A stretch of 64,000 nucleotides of DNA from Rhinopomastus cyanomelas (taxonomy: Eukaryota > Chordata > Aves > Bucerotiformes > Rhinopomastidae), in contig VXBP01008599.1 of the NCBI GenBank assembly GCA_013400115.1, forward strand, positions 1-64,000, read 5' to 3'. Numbering within the stretch: position 1 is the stretch's first letter; every line of letters begins with the position of its first letter. Shown here in pieces: positions 22,446 to 32,788 of this stretch. The translations under genes were made by a program, and so were the position numbers. The notes under the pieces are model-generated. The model saw nothing but the letters and a program-made list of their open reading frames with translations. It had not been told where the DNA came from and did no database searches.

Positions 22446-23389
22446 GGTTTGATGCACAGACCCAGGTCCTGCCCAGACCAGCTCTTTCTCCAGTACTCCC
22501 CAGGGACACCACAGAGGGACGGGTGTGACAAGCAGGGAGTAGTTTGGGTGAGAGAGAGACAGAAGAGACACAAAGGGTCAGCAGAAACCAGAGGACAAAG
22601 GCTGCAAAGAATTTTCTTGTCCTATAAACTGCCGTGAACTGCCTTGAGCTCTCCATTCCAGGAAGATTAAAACTCAGCAGCAGCTGATGACCTGGGCAGA
22701 GCTATTTAAGAAGTGCACGGGGTTTATAATTTCAAAGGCACCCCCAGCACTTCTCGTGATATTGGTCACGGGCTGGGAAGGTCACAACCCCCACCCTGGG
22801 CAAGCTGTGCTGCTGCCAAGGCAGGACCCCAAACCCACAGGCTGTGGGTCTAGGAAAACCCAGCGCATCACACTCTCCAGTACAGCAGCCCGCGGCAAAG
22901 CCCCAGGGAAAGCAGCATCTTCCTTCCTTCTCAGCCTGTTCTCTGTAGCGCTGGCGCCTGGGGGCCCATGAAGTGCCTGCAGAAACCTGAACCTGAAAAA
23001 ATGAGCCCATGGCCTTGGCTCGAGTTGATGCTCAGGTCCGTGGCGCAGATCATCTTCCCCAGAGCAGGTCTCACACCCAGGTGCTGCCTTCTCCCATGGG
23101 TTAACTGGGAAACTGGTCACTGAGGCTGGACTTGCAGTGCAGCCCAGAGTAGTGAAGTTAGACCCCCACCTTGCCTCAAGGTCCTCCAGTTCCTTTCCAG
23201 GGCTGGAAACATCATTTGTGCCCATACAGAGGAAAACATGTAAGCACAGGAAAAAATGAAGACCCTTCCCCAAGTGTGTTGGTGTCCTGCCACCACCTAC
23301 ACAAACAGCATGAACACACAACGCCCTGTACCCATTGAACTTGCACCTCCTTGCTCTGCCCCATTGATGAACAGTGATGATGGTCATTG
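22446..23389. other. Unassigned single-copy DNA
   Basis: No gene recognised. A 201-codon minus-strand frame (22782-23387) is the longest here. It shows no known domain, no transmembrane or signal pattern, and no supporting splice context. Confidence 0.4.
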
Positions 23390-23625
23390 TGTGAAGCTGG
23401 AAAAGGGCAGAGTGAGTCTGGATAGGAGGAAAAAGTTGTTGAATCCGAAGGTGGGGGATCCCTGGAAGAGGCTGTCCAGAGAGGGAGAGGTCCCATCCCA
23501 GGAGCCATTCAAGATCAGGCTGGACAGAGCTCTAGGCAACCTGGTCTAGTGAATGCTGGCCCTGCTTGGTGTAGGGAGGTTGGACAGGATGCCCTTTGAA
23601 GGTCCCTTCCTACGCTCTGACTCAG
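23390..23625 (+). mobile_element. CR1 group M 3' end
   Basis: Sense AGTGAGTCTGGATAGGAGGA, GGATCCCTGGAAGAGGCTG, and the tail GATGCCCTTTGAAGGTCCC then CTACGCTCTGA. A close relative of 4478-4682. Confidence 0.88.
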
Positions 23626-23814
23626 ATTCCTGAGCTGTGTCCCTCAGCTCACAGCACCCAGGAGGCTGAGCAAGAACAGAGCTTTAGGGTTTCCCCAAGT
23701 GACACCCAGCCAGGGTTTCCAGTGAGTCAAATGGGGTGAACCACCAGCCTCGGTGATGTTTCAGGGGCACCACAGTGCAGACTCCTTTCTCTCTTCCCCT
23801 TCCCTGCACTCCCC
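23626..23814. other. Unassigned DNA
   Basis: Nothing recognised. Confidence 0.3.
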
Positions 23815-24250
23815 TTGCAGCCCATTAATTGCCTAGTAATTAGTTGCTCCAAAATGACCCAGGCTTTCAGAGCCGCGTGGCCGCTGAGCACTCACTTGGT
23901 TTTGGAGAGGTGACTTACAGGCAGCAGCGAAAGGAGGCAGCCGAGCTATTAGCCACTGCTTAGGATCTCAATTACCCTAAAAGAAGGATAATTGCAAATA
24001 AACCAAACTTGTGATGCCCCCTCACCGGCGCGAGCCCTTCCTCCCTGCTTTGTGGAACCTACAAGCAGCTTTTCATCTGCTGGATTTAATTTCCACATGA
24101 AAAATTGACCTGAACAGTATGAAGTATGGCTACAAGTAAAAACTGTGTTTTCATTGAAGAGAATAAATGCATTTCCTGAACGCTGGCTGTTAGAGCTAAT
24201 TGATTTATTGGCTCTCCATACAGTCTGCTATTGTCTTTGCACTCATGGGA
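23815..24250. promoter_or_regulatory. Candidate conserved non-coding block
   Basis: CCCATTAATTGCCTAGTAAT at 23821 leads into ATTAGTTGCTCC. Further AT-rich sequence with CTCAATTACCC near 23968 and AGCTAATTGATTTATTGGC near 24194. Repeat-free and without a coding frame. Confidence 0.33.
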
Positions 24251-24328
24251 CGAGGAAGCTCTTGAGAACAGAACTACATTCTGCCACGGCAGCAGCGTGA
24301 CAGCTGAAGAGAGCGGGCTCTGGGCCTG

Positions 24329-24657
24329 CAGCATTTATTTATTTATAAATAAAATGTGCAAGTTTCCCAGAGCTGTAAGAAATCGTTCCCAGGATTGCTG
24401 GGAACTGGTGGTTTATTATGTTTATTTATATATTTATCTTTATTCGATGTATTTTATACAACCCTATATACAATATCCTACACGACAGTAAATACAAGGT
24501 TATATACTGTATTGTATATAATATTGTGTTTTATATTTGATATTACATGCAAAATTACAATACCACACACACTTCTTACGGGTCTTTTCCAGCCTGACTG
24601 ATTCCATGATTTTATATTTTCAGTCCCTATTATATGCAGTTATATACATTCTATATT
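24329..24657. repeat. AT-rich low-complexity tract
   Basis: Dense TA/TTTA sequence including the perfect 16-bp palindrome TTTATTTATAAATAAA (24338-24353) and repeated TATATA steps. A possible CR1 tail relic (CTTTTCCAGCCTGACTG, ATTCCATGAT) lies at about 24580-24610. It also holds the target site of the next element. Confidence 0.6.
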
Positions 24658-24670
24658 ATTATATATGATA
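24658..24670. repeat. Target-site duplication, left copy
   Basis: ATTATATATGATA is repeated exactly at 25789-25801 and flanks the CR1 between them. Thirteen identical bases are unlikely by chance, although the AT-rich setting lowers the weight. Confidence 0.75.
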
Positions 24671-25610
24671 TTAGAAACGGTCTCCAACAGCATCCTGGCA
24701 GCCAAACTGAGGCAGTGTGGGCTAGGTGATCGGGTAGTGAGGTGGATCATGAACTGGCTGTAGGATAGAAGCCAGAGAGTGGTGGTCACTGAGACAGAGT
24801 CTAGTTGGATGCCTGGATCTAGTGGAGTGCCCCAAGAGTCGGTGCTGGGACCAGTCCTGTTCAATCTATTCATTAATGACTTTGATGAGGGACTGGGGTG
24901 CACTGTCAGCGAGTTTGCTGATGGCACAGAGCTGGGTGGTGTTGCTGACAAACCCAGCAGGCTGTGCTGCCATTCACAGGGACCTGGACAGGCTGGAGAG
25001 CTGGGCAGGGAGAAATATAATGAGGTGTAACAAGGGGAAGTGTAGAGACTGGCATCTGGGCAAGAACAACCCCAGGTACCAGTACAGGCTGGGGACTGAG
25101 TTGTTGGAGAGCAGTGTAGGAGAAAGGGACCTGGGTGTCCTGGTGGACAACAGGATGGCCAGGAGCCAGCAATGTGCTCTTGTGGCCAAGAGGGCCAACA
25201 GCATCCTGGGGTGGATCAGAAGGTGGATGGTTAGCAGATCAAGAGAAGTTCTTCTCCCCTTCTACTCTGCCCTGGTGAGACCACATCTGGAGTGTTGTGT
25301 CCAGTTCTGGGCCGCTCAGTTCAAGAGGGATGTGGAGCTGCTGGAAGGAGTCCAGTGTAGGGCAACGAGGATGATGAGAGAGGTGGAGGCTTATGAGGAG
25401 AGGCTGAGGGAGCTGGGTCTCTTGAGCTTGGAGAAGAGGAGACTGAGGGGTGACCTCATTAATGTCTATAAATATGTGATGGGTGGGTGTCAGGAGGATG
25501 GAGCCAGGCTCTTCTTAGCATCACACAGTGATAGGACAAGGGCCAATGGGTGTGAGATGGAACATAGGAGGTTCCATATAAATAGGAGAGAAGGAACTTC
25601 TTCACAGTAA
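24671..25610 (+). pseudogene. Broken CR1 reverse transcriptase (ORF2)
   Basis: The reading frame from 24671 holds the RT stretch with the LINE motif SGVPQESVLGPVLFNLFINDF, then FADG at 24914-24925, where the catalytic FADD motif should be. The second aspartate is glycine (GGC at 24923-24925), which should abolish polymerase activity. There is an in-frame stop TAG at 24761-24763 just before DRSQRV. A frameshift near 24950 moves the sequence to the frame that stays open to 25610. That frame continues with DLDRLESWAGR, YSALVRPHLE and KRRLRGDLINV. A second frameshift near 25590 removes the normal C-terminus. It is clearly dead. Related copies are the remnants at 6184, 34828 and 52291. Confidence 0.9.
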
Positions 25611-25788
25611 TGGTGACAGATCACTGGAACAGGCTGCCCAGGGCGGGTGTGGAGTCTCTGTCTCTGGAGACATTTAAAACCCACCTGGAAGTGTTCCTGT
25701 GCGACTTGGTCTGGGTGATCCTGCTCTGGCAAGAGGATTGGACTGCATGATCTTTCGAGGTCCCTTCCAATCCCTAATGTTCTGTGTA
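24671..25788 (+). mobile_element. CR1 group B, 1.1 kb, longest copy here
   Basis: Sense element from inside the reverse-transcriptase domain to the 3' UTR (TTCGAGGTCCCTTCCAATCC) with the end AATGTTCTGTGT. It is bounded by the 13-bp direct repeat, so both ends of the insertion are defined. It covers RT palm motifs, the region after RT and the complete C-terminus, but lacks ORF1, the endonuclease and the first RT motifs. Confidence 0.95.
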
Positions 25789-25801
25789 ATTATATATGAT
25801 A
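25789..25801. repeat. Target-site duplication, right copy
   Basis: Exact copy of 24658-24670 directly after the CR1 3' end. Confidence 0.75.
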
Positions 25802-25830
25802 CCCTTTGTGATATGTATATTGAATTTTAT

Positions 25831-26210
25831 ATCATAGAATGGCCAGGGTTGGAAGGGACCTTAAAGATCATCCAGTCCCAGCCACCCTGCCCAGGCAGGG
25901 ACACCTTCACTAGAGCAGGTTACTCAGGGCCCCAGACAACCTGCCCTTCAACACTGCCAGGGATGGGGCAGCCACAACTGCCTTGGGCAACCTGTTCCAG
26001 CATCTCAGAACCCTCACAGCAAAGAATTGGTTCCTGATGTCCAACCTCAATCTCCCCTCTTCAAGGCTGGAACCCTTTCCCCTTGTCCTCTCGCTACCAC
26101 CCGTGTTAAAAGCTCTTCCCCAGCTTTCTTGTAAACCCCTTCCTTCAGAGATAGGAAAGCTGCTAGAAGGTCACCTGGGAGCCTCCTTCTCTCCAGGTTG
26201 AACCTTCCAG
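25831..26210 (-). mobile_element. CR1 group G, 380 bp
   Basis: Antisense ATCATAGAATGGCCAGGGTT tail, then the ORF2 C-terminal coding to CTTCTCTCCAGGTTGAACC. It lies 30 bp downstream of the group B element in the opposite orientation. The relative at 57212-57740 keeps more of ORF2. Confidence 0.92.
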
Positions 26211-26955
26211 GAGCCACTCTTGTGGCTACAAAGGGTATTTTTATTTTATTTATGTATTTTTCAGTTAGTTTCTTACCAAAAGCAGCAATTCTACTCAGTG
26301 TAAAGTCCATGGATTAACAGAGAAAGTCTCTAATGAGGCCAATAACAGCCTTTCTCCCAGGGGAGCAGGGACTGGTGCCTCACCGTGTCAGGGGAGAAGC
26401 AGCTTCCTTCGCATGAGGTGATGCAGGGTTGACCATCCTGAGCACCAGAAGGGGGTGGCCTGAGGAACCCCATCCCACCCTCCTGACATCCATGACCTGA
26501 GAGAGACACCCTGCTGAGTCAGAAAGCTGTGAGGGAGCAGACGGTCTTTGAGACAGATGGGGCCTCTTTGTTTGTTCAAAAGAACAAAAATACTCTGAAA
26601 AAATAAATCAATCTGCTCAGTTATTGGAGGGGAGACTGAAGGTCACGGGCGACGCCTTTTAAGATAAGAAAACTAACGTGAACACATTTGTCTCCTCTTC
26701 CTTCCACCAAATAATTCCAACCCCAAAAGTATCTCCAGTGCTAGACCTTCCTCAGTGCTGTCTGCTGCTTTTTCTGTGGTGGCTACCAAAAGCCAAGTGT
26801 CCTTGAAAAATGGGCTCCCTGCAGCTGGGGAGGCAGAGGAGCTACCGGCACCCAGAGCAGCTGAGGGAGGAGAGGTTCAGTGAAGGAAAAGATTCTGAAC
26901 AGATGATATTTACAGGCAAGAGAGAGGCTGCTCACTGCAGGAAGAAGTGCCTGGG
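26211..26955. other. Unassigned single-copy DNA
   Basis: No gene recognised. T/A-rich patch near 26235-26265. Confidence 0.4.
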
Positions 26956-27085
26956 CATTTACTGTTCAAAACAATGCTAGCATTTAATTATGATTATATT
27001 TTATTTAATGAAGTATTTTAGATGTCATTTAATCAACTGATTTATCTTTTAATTTAAATGCATTTAGAATTTACAACAATTCTAC
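26956..27085. promoter_or_regulatory. Candidate conserved non-coding block
   Basis: Very AT-rich segment with AGCATTTAATTATGATTATA near 26980 and CTTTTAATTTAAATGCATTT near 27046. It could be a regulatory block or low-complexity DNA. Confidence 0.25.
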
Positions 27086-27121
27086 TGTTTCAGTCGGAAG
27101 GGACTCGCAAGGATCATTACC

Positions 27122-27558
27122 GCTAGAGAGTCCAGCGCAGAGCCACAGAGATGATGAAGGGAGTAGGACACCTCCATGATGAGGAAAGGCTGAGGGAGCT
27201 GGGTCTCTTGAGCTTGGAAAAATGAGGGGTGGCCTCATTAATGTTTGTAAATATGTGAAGGGTGGGTGTCAGGAGGATGGAGCCAGGCTCTGCTCTGTGG
27301 CACCTAATCATAGGACAAGGGGCACCGGGTGTGAGCTGGAACACAGGAGGTTCCACATGAAAAGTAACTTCTTCCCAGTGAGGGTGACAGAGCACTGGGA
27401 GGGGCTGCCCAGGGGGGTTGTGGAGTCTCCTTCTCTGGAGATATTTAAAACCCACCTGGTCATGTTCCTGTGCAACTTGGTCTAGGTGATCCTGCACTAG
27501 CAGGAGCGTTGGACTGGATGATCATTCAAGGTCCCTTCCAATCTCTAATGTTCTTCTG
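27122..27558 (+). mobile_element. CR1 group B, 437 bp
   Basis: Sense copy from GAGAGTCCAGCGCAGAGCCA to GATGATCATTCAAGGTCCC and AATGTTCTTCTG. A deletion near 27222 shortens the KRRLRGDL coding stretch. The frame at 27222-27485 then stays open to the normal stop. A second small deletion lies at 27359-27362. Confidence 0.92.
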
Positions 27559-27734
27559 TCTGGACCAGCAACTGTTGTGACAGCTACTCAGTTAAGTTTT
27601 TAAATCTCAGGGCTTTGGTACCTAGTGCCATGGAACTGGCACCACCCAACCCTGCCTGGTATGTCTGTGTCTACAGCTGCTGGCTGTTGACTCCTGGGTT
27701 TTCCTGTGCTGTTTCATGATAGGGACAGGCTTTA

Positions 27735-27815
27735 GTGGTGGGTTGGGACAGTTGGGCTCATGGTTGGACCTAATGAGCTTGAAGGGCTTTTCCAAACTGA
27801 ACCATTCCCTGATGT
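27735..27815 (+). mobile_element. Old CR1 3' end
   Basis: TTTAGTGGTGGGTTGGGACA, then GGTTGGACCTAATGAGCTTG and GGGCTTTTCCAAACTGAACC. The sense 3' end of an older subfamily, without the octamer. Confidence 0.7.
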
Positions 27816-28059
27816 TTCTTGAGGCTTTCTGGCTGCCCCCAGAGCATCACGGCCACCACCTCCCTGTGCCATCACCAACAAGAATTCATGCAACTGTTAT
27901 CTGCTCTCAGCACCTCTGGGCTTGATAATGAGAGGGAATCCTTCTCCTTAGGCTCAGGTTACGAGATGCCCTCATGACACCAGGCAAGAGTCCCCGTTCT
28001 GAACTAGGCAGAGGTGGCTAAGGGTGCAGAATCTTCAAATCCTACATCCCACCTCTTGC
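27816..28059. other. Unassigned DNA
   Basis: Nothing recognised. Confidence 0.3.
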
Positions 28060-28150
28060 AGCCTGGTCTGGTGAGCGGTGTCCCTGTCCATGGCTGCGGG
28101 CTGGGTGAGCTCCGAGGTCCCTTCCAACCCAACCCTCTCTGGGATTCTTA
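28060..28150 (+). mobile_element. CR1 group N tail
   Basis: GGCTGGGTGAGCTCCGAGGT, CCCTTCCAACCCAACCC, TCTCTGGGATTCT. Sense 3' end, 5'-truncated to about 90 bp, related to 21181-21472. Confidence 0.75.
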
Positions 28151-28859
28151 CAGCTCCGAGCAGTGTTTTCGTATCAGTCAATGCAAGCGTGGCCCACCGG
28201 GGTCCTGAACAAGCCGGGCTGCGGCTGGGCTCGCAGAATGCTCTCCCCATCGCGCGAGGGGCGGCGTCACCACCTCGGGTCTGGCCCACGCGTCGAGCCA
28301 CAGTGACAAATTGCCAGGCAGGTTCTGCTGGGAGAGGCAAGTGAATTAGGAAATGAATAATTAAACTAAAGAAATAGGGGAAGAGATTCTGATGGGAGTT
28401 AAAAAAAGAGAAAAAAGCCTGAATTCCAAGGAGCCTTCAGCAAACCCAGAGTGTGCAGCCAGGAGGAGCTGGGAGTGGGGTGGGGGGTCCCCCAGTAGGA
28501 GCAACGAGCCCCCTGCTCTGCACAAACCCTCCTGGGTGAGGGGTGCTGCCGCTGGGAACTTGCAAGGAGATGTGGAAACGCCAGCGATGGAGGGGAGATG
28601 TGGGGCTGAGCTCTGCTGGGGCTGCACAGCCCTGCTGGGGAGATTCCCCTGGGCACGCGAGCGCCGGCGCGGGCTGCGGATGCAAACCCACCTCTGCAGT
28701 CAGCACTCGTGCTGAACCAACACGTCCTGTCTGCCTTCCCCAGGACAACAAACCTCTCGCAGGAGTCCTGTCAGCGCCGCAGTGGTGTTTGCATTGGCTT
28801 TTGCTATAGCAACCCGGCACCGAGGGCTTCTCCTCGCCACCCGTTCTTTTAACTACTAA
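28151..28859. other. Unassigned DNA, partly CpG-rich
   Basis: CpG-dense patches at 28225-28300 (CGCGCGAGGGGCGGCG) and 28655-28682 (CACGCGAGCGCCGGCGCGGG). Overlapping frames on both strands reflect GC content. No exon or known repeat recognised. Confidence 0.4.
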
Positions 28860-29420
28860 TTCTTTAAACCATCAACATTTCATCAAAACCAAGTTTGAAA
28901 ATCCCGACTCTTATCACAGCCAGGACTTCTAATCCTTTTTTCCAGACTAGATGTTTCCAAATCGTGTTCCATCTTTCATCTTCCCAGTGATTAATTTCAA
29001 GGTCTTTGCTGAATCAAGTGAGATTTTCTTATTCTTTTTTAATGTTATTTTTTTTTTCTGCCTTCTCCCCAAATCCCTCTGTTTTAGTTTTTCAAGCTTT
29101 CAGTCAGTCCTGAAGCTATCAAACGGGCTTGAGAGCCGTTCCGAGAGCGACTCCCGGTTTGTAGGGGAAAACCGTAGCGGCAGCAGTCCGAAGATGGTTT
29201 TTAATGCTGCCATAATTTCAAGGGGAACAGCTGCAAAAGGCAGGCTGGTTTGTTTTATGGATTATCAACAGCCTTATGACCTTGAAAACAGTCGCGTCGA
29301 CTCACTGGGTTTTCACAATTTAACCGAAAGAGCCCATTTAGCACAATTTTATCAACTTTGCCTGATCCGGCACGAAACCCGCGGCGGCGCTCTGAGGAGT
29401 GGATAAATAAGTTAAAAAAA
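28860..29420. promoter_or_regulatory. Candidate conserved non-coding block with 151-codon frame
   Basis: Repeat-free DNA with a T-rich tract (29020-29060), ATGGATTATCAACAGCC near 29257 and TTAACCGAAAGAGCCC near 29321. The plus frame 28951-29406 stays open for 151 codons. Its first third is F/L/I-rich because of the T tracts, and the rest shows no known domain or strong start context. I read it as non-coding, but it is the most gene-like unique frame in the quiet region. Confidence 0.3.
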
Positions 29421-29689
29421 GGAGAGAAATAAGGGAATTCAATCTAGGAAGCAAAATTATTCCAGAGGAGCTGTTGGAGCTGCTCATACGGCACCTCCAA
29501 AACTTGAAAACACTCGAGGAAGAAGTTCTGTAACCGACAAACGTTGACCCTCCTTGAATCCTGCCCCAAACAAGAAGAGAACTAGAAGCCCCACAAAAGC
29601 ACAGAACCCCAAGGAGAGGTGAAGAGGACGAGGAGCGGCTGAACCTCTGGTGGTCAAAGGTGCACTCGAGCTGTTGTTCCGCACTCCAC
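29421..29689. other. Unassigned DNA
   Basis: Purine-rich plus strand (AAGAAGAGAACTAGAAG). Nothing recognised. Confidence 0.3.
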
Positions 29690-30520
29690 ACTCTTCAAAG
29701 AGCAATATAAACAGAATTATTTATGCCTGGCAAAATGTTGCTTAATTACTTATGCACCACTGTTTGCTTGTATTTTAAGCTCTCTCTACCACCCACAGGC
29801 AGACGTTAAACAGCTGCTAAAAGGGAGCTTTAGTCTTGCCTGTTTGAAATTAGCATACTTGAGCTCTGAAAAAACTTTGCTGCCAATTTACATATGCATA
29901 GAGACTGATATTTAGACTCGCCATATGATATGTCCCTCAAGAGCTTTCCTTATTGCCTCCATCCTCAGGTCTCAACCTAGAGACTGTAAATCTAGCAGGT
30001 GATTAATTCTATACCCTTGAGAAACTAGCAATTAGCACTTGCAACCAGTAAAAAATTGTCATTTCAAACCCCTGTTTACTGTGCCCCTGTATTTCCCGTG
30101 AACTCACAGTTAACTCCAAACAGAGGGAACGTGGCAATAGATTTCTCCTGTCTCTTTATGGGAAAATATAATGTGGCTCCCAGCTAATCAACCTATTAAA
30201 CAGACCGAGAGAGATTAAATAATTGGCATTCCTCTTCCCCCTCCCCATCCACGCGGGTGCAGGGAATGGGAGGATGGAGCGAGCGTGAAAACACTCTACA
30301 TGATGTTTTATGTTCCCAGGCCTTAATCAGCTCATTTCAACACGACGACTTTGTAGGGTTTACCTGTTTTGTGTCAATTCTTATCTCTGATAGCTGAAAT
30401 TACCACACTTCCAGATGTTCTTATGCATTATTGAGGTCTTCTGCAGTAGATGCTGCAAAAGGTAAGATAAGGTTTTATTTCTTTGTAGTAGTCACAACAC
30501 CGAGATCAAAGGCGGCCGAG
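29690..30520. promoter_or_regulatory. Candidate conserved non-coding block, longest
   Basis: About 830 bp without any repeat or sustained frame. It holds TTTACATATGCATA (29887-29900, E-box and POU-like octamer half), GTGATTAATTCT near 30000, AACTAGCAATTAGCAC near 30024, GATTAAATAATTGGCATT near 30214 and GGTAAGATAAGG (GATA-like) near 30460. The density of homeodomain, POU and GATA-like words over this length suggests a cluster of enhancers. Confidence 0.42.
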
Positions 30521-30910
30521 TGCAGTGCTTAGTATTGGAAACTATGATGAACTTAGCATTTATTTTTCAAGTAGAAAATCCGTCATAAACCCGCTCATCA
30601 ATCTTCAGTTAACTGTTTCAAGTGTAATCCACTGGGCCAGGGCCCTACAGTTTGAAGACTTGGTAGGTGGGGGCGTTAATGCCCATCCAACATCTGCTAA
30701 TCAGGAAACCAGAGCAGACCCTCAGTCAAGTGGTGCTGCACCCAGAGCACCCCCTCCCAGAAAACCTGCCTTGGCCACGGGAGGGAACGGCGTAGGGGTC
30801 TGCGGGATCAAGAGCTGACCAGTGCTAAACGGGAGTGAAAGAAAAACCCCAGCAACAAAAATAAACCAACTTGCTGCTCAGAACAGAGCAAGGTGCCTGG
30901 CAGGGAAATG
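30521..30910. other. Unassigned DNA
   Basis: Flanks the octamer array. A 97-codon frame at 30525-30818 has no recognised domain. Confidence 0.35.
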
Positions 30911-31286
30911 AATCATAGGATCATAGAATCATAGAAACATAGGATCATAGGATCATGAGATCATAGGATCATATCATCATAGGATCAAAGGATCATAGAA
31001 TCATAGCATCATAGAATCATAGAATTGTAGGATCATAGGATCATAGCATCATAAAATCATAGGATCATAGGATCATAGCATCATAAAATCATAGCATCAC
31101 AGGATCATAGAATCATAGCATCACAGAATCATAGAATTGTAGGATCATAGCATCATAAAATCATAGGATCATAGCATCATAAAATCACAGCATCACAGGA
31201 TCATAGAATCATAGGATCATAAAATCATAGGATCATAGAACCATAGCATCATAAAATCCGAGAATCATAGCAGCATAGAACCATAG
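30911..31286 (-). repeat. 47-unit CR1 terminal-octamer array
   Basis: Exactly 47 consecutive 8-bp units of the form NATCATAG-like (AATCATAG, GATCATAG, CATCATAA and variants) with no phase slip over 376 bp. Immediately after it comes AATCACTAGGGACTGG, which resembles the start of a group B antisense 3' UTR. The array therefore appears to be the 3' end of a minus-strand CR1 whose body is almost wholly missing. Other CR1 ends here have one to four octamers. Units 13-26 (31007-31118) and 27-38 (31119-31214) share an ordered pattern, so part of the array was duplicated. Confidence 0.95.
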
Positions 31287-31302
31287 AATCACTAGGGACT
31301 GG
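31287..31302 (-). mobile_element. CR1 3' UTR stub
   Basis: AATCACTAGGGACTGG differs from the group B AATCATTAGGGATTGG at two positions. Homology stops there, leaving only a 16-bp stub attached to the octamer array. Confidence 0.6.
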
Positions 31303-31554
31303 TGGGTCTGCTTGGACATCCACGGAGCTGGACAAATCTACCCCAGACAAGGCCCTTTTAATGGGAAGGAGGATTGCTGCTGCACCCCCCAGTCTCACAG
31401 GAGCCCCCCTGAAGTACATCGCAGCGAACTCGGCCTGAACCCCGCAGCCATGTTGTTCTGACACTCTTTGCAGACAGTGGGAAAGGTGAGAAGCAGCCTG
31501 TAGCGCAGGGACTCTATTTCCCCCCATCCCCGAGCAGCACAGTCATTAAGGGGT
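31303..31554. other. Unassigned DNA
   Basis: Nothing recognised. Confidence 0.3.
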
Positions 31555-31850
31555 TTGCTGCTAGACTTTTCTCCCCGCTAATTACATCATCAGGCCGTCG
31601 CGCTGCTAAAATCAGTTGCAGAGTACTCGTACACAACTAAATCCTGGCTTCTAATTACTATTTTAGTCTCTTTTTCCTCGTGACACGTTGGTGATAGATC
31701 ATTATTTTTTCAGCAATTTGTTCGCATTTATATGCAATATAATTGGATCTGATTAATTATTATGATTAATGACTGCAGAATTTCCTTGCAAAGCTATTAA
31801 TACTGGTAGTATCAAATGAAAGACATGGACAAATTAAAGCCAATGGAGTC
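31555..31850. promoter_or_regulatory. Candidate conserved non-coding block
   Basis: Very dense in homeodomain-like cores: GCTAATTACATCATCAGG near 31577, TTCTAATTACTATTTTAG near 31649, and GATTAATTATTATGATTAAT near 31751 followed by GACTGCAG. No coding frame. Among the most convincing enhancer-like segments of the window. Confidence 0.42.
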
Positions 31851-32788
31851 CTGTTGCTTGTACTTACACCGCCTGGGCTGGAGTAACCCTTTGCTGCTCT
31901 TGGCTCTGCAATAGGCATCGAGGTCTAGCTGGTGGCTCCCTACTCCCGAGCGGTGCTCCGACACAATAAGGGGTGAGGGGGGATGGCTTTGGTTCCTAGG
32001 TGCACCGCTGCACCCAGCTGTGTCTTTGGGGGTGCTTGAAATGAGCCCCACGGGCTTAAAGACAGGGAAATCCAACCCCAAAAAAAGAGGAGACAGAGGA
32101 ATATCCCTAAATAACAGAAAGGATCTCTCAGGTAGGGGCTGGGGGGGGTTGAACAACCGAACGCGACACTAAAAGCAGTTAATGTCCATCCAGCGCCGCG
32201 GTCCCAGCATTTCCCGAGGACCCGTTTGTGTTGTATTTTAAATCACACCCCGGCTTAGAAATAGGATATTACATGTAAAAAAGCAAACAGTGGCTGAGTA
32301 GCTTAGGAGATCGACTTTGCTGCCACCTCCGGGACCTGACTTTAAATCTGTCTTTGAGCAAACTGAAGAAAAATCATTCCGGTCTAATGGCAGCCGCGCG
32401 CAGGAAAAACAGCCCTCAGATAGCAGGAGTCCCACGAAGGTGGCAGACAGCTTCAGAGGGAGAACAAGAGAGAAAGAAAAGGGGGTGCAGAAGGAGATGG
32501 GAGGGCAGCGGTTTCACCGGGGTGGCTGCAGAGCTCCAGATGTGGAGAGTTTGGATGTGATTCTAATCCCTAGTAAGTGACAGCAGCCCTAATCAAACCT
32601 GGGGCCAAACAAGGGTGCTGGTACTTGGGGTGCAAAGGGACTGAGAAGTGGCCAAAGTGCTTCTGGTGGTCCAACAGCTGCGATAGAGAGGAGAAAAACC
32701 CTCCCGCCTGAGCTAGGAGCTGAATAACCTATTGGGATGTTGGGGTGTTTTGTTTAAAGCTCATCAGCTCTTCAGATTGGAAGGGAAC
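31851..32788. other. Unassigned single-copy DNA
   Basis: No gene recognised. CpG-containing patch near 32185-32225. Open frames are short and without domains. Confidence 0.4.

Noticed and set aside
22782..23387. 201-codon minus-strand open frame as a gene
   Set aside because: No recognisable domain, composition similar to its surroundings, overlaps other frames. Likely chance.
27085..27116. Extra CR1 tail (GTCGGAAGGGACTCGCAAGG)
   Set aside because: Resembles a group B tail for about 25 bp only and lacks the octamer. Too short to call.
30911..31286. CRISPR-like array
   Set aside because: The 8-bp unit repeats without spacers. It is the CR1 terminal octamer, not a repeat-spacer array, and the DNA is avian.
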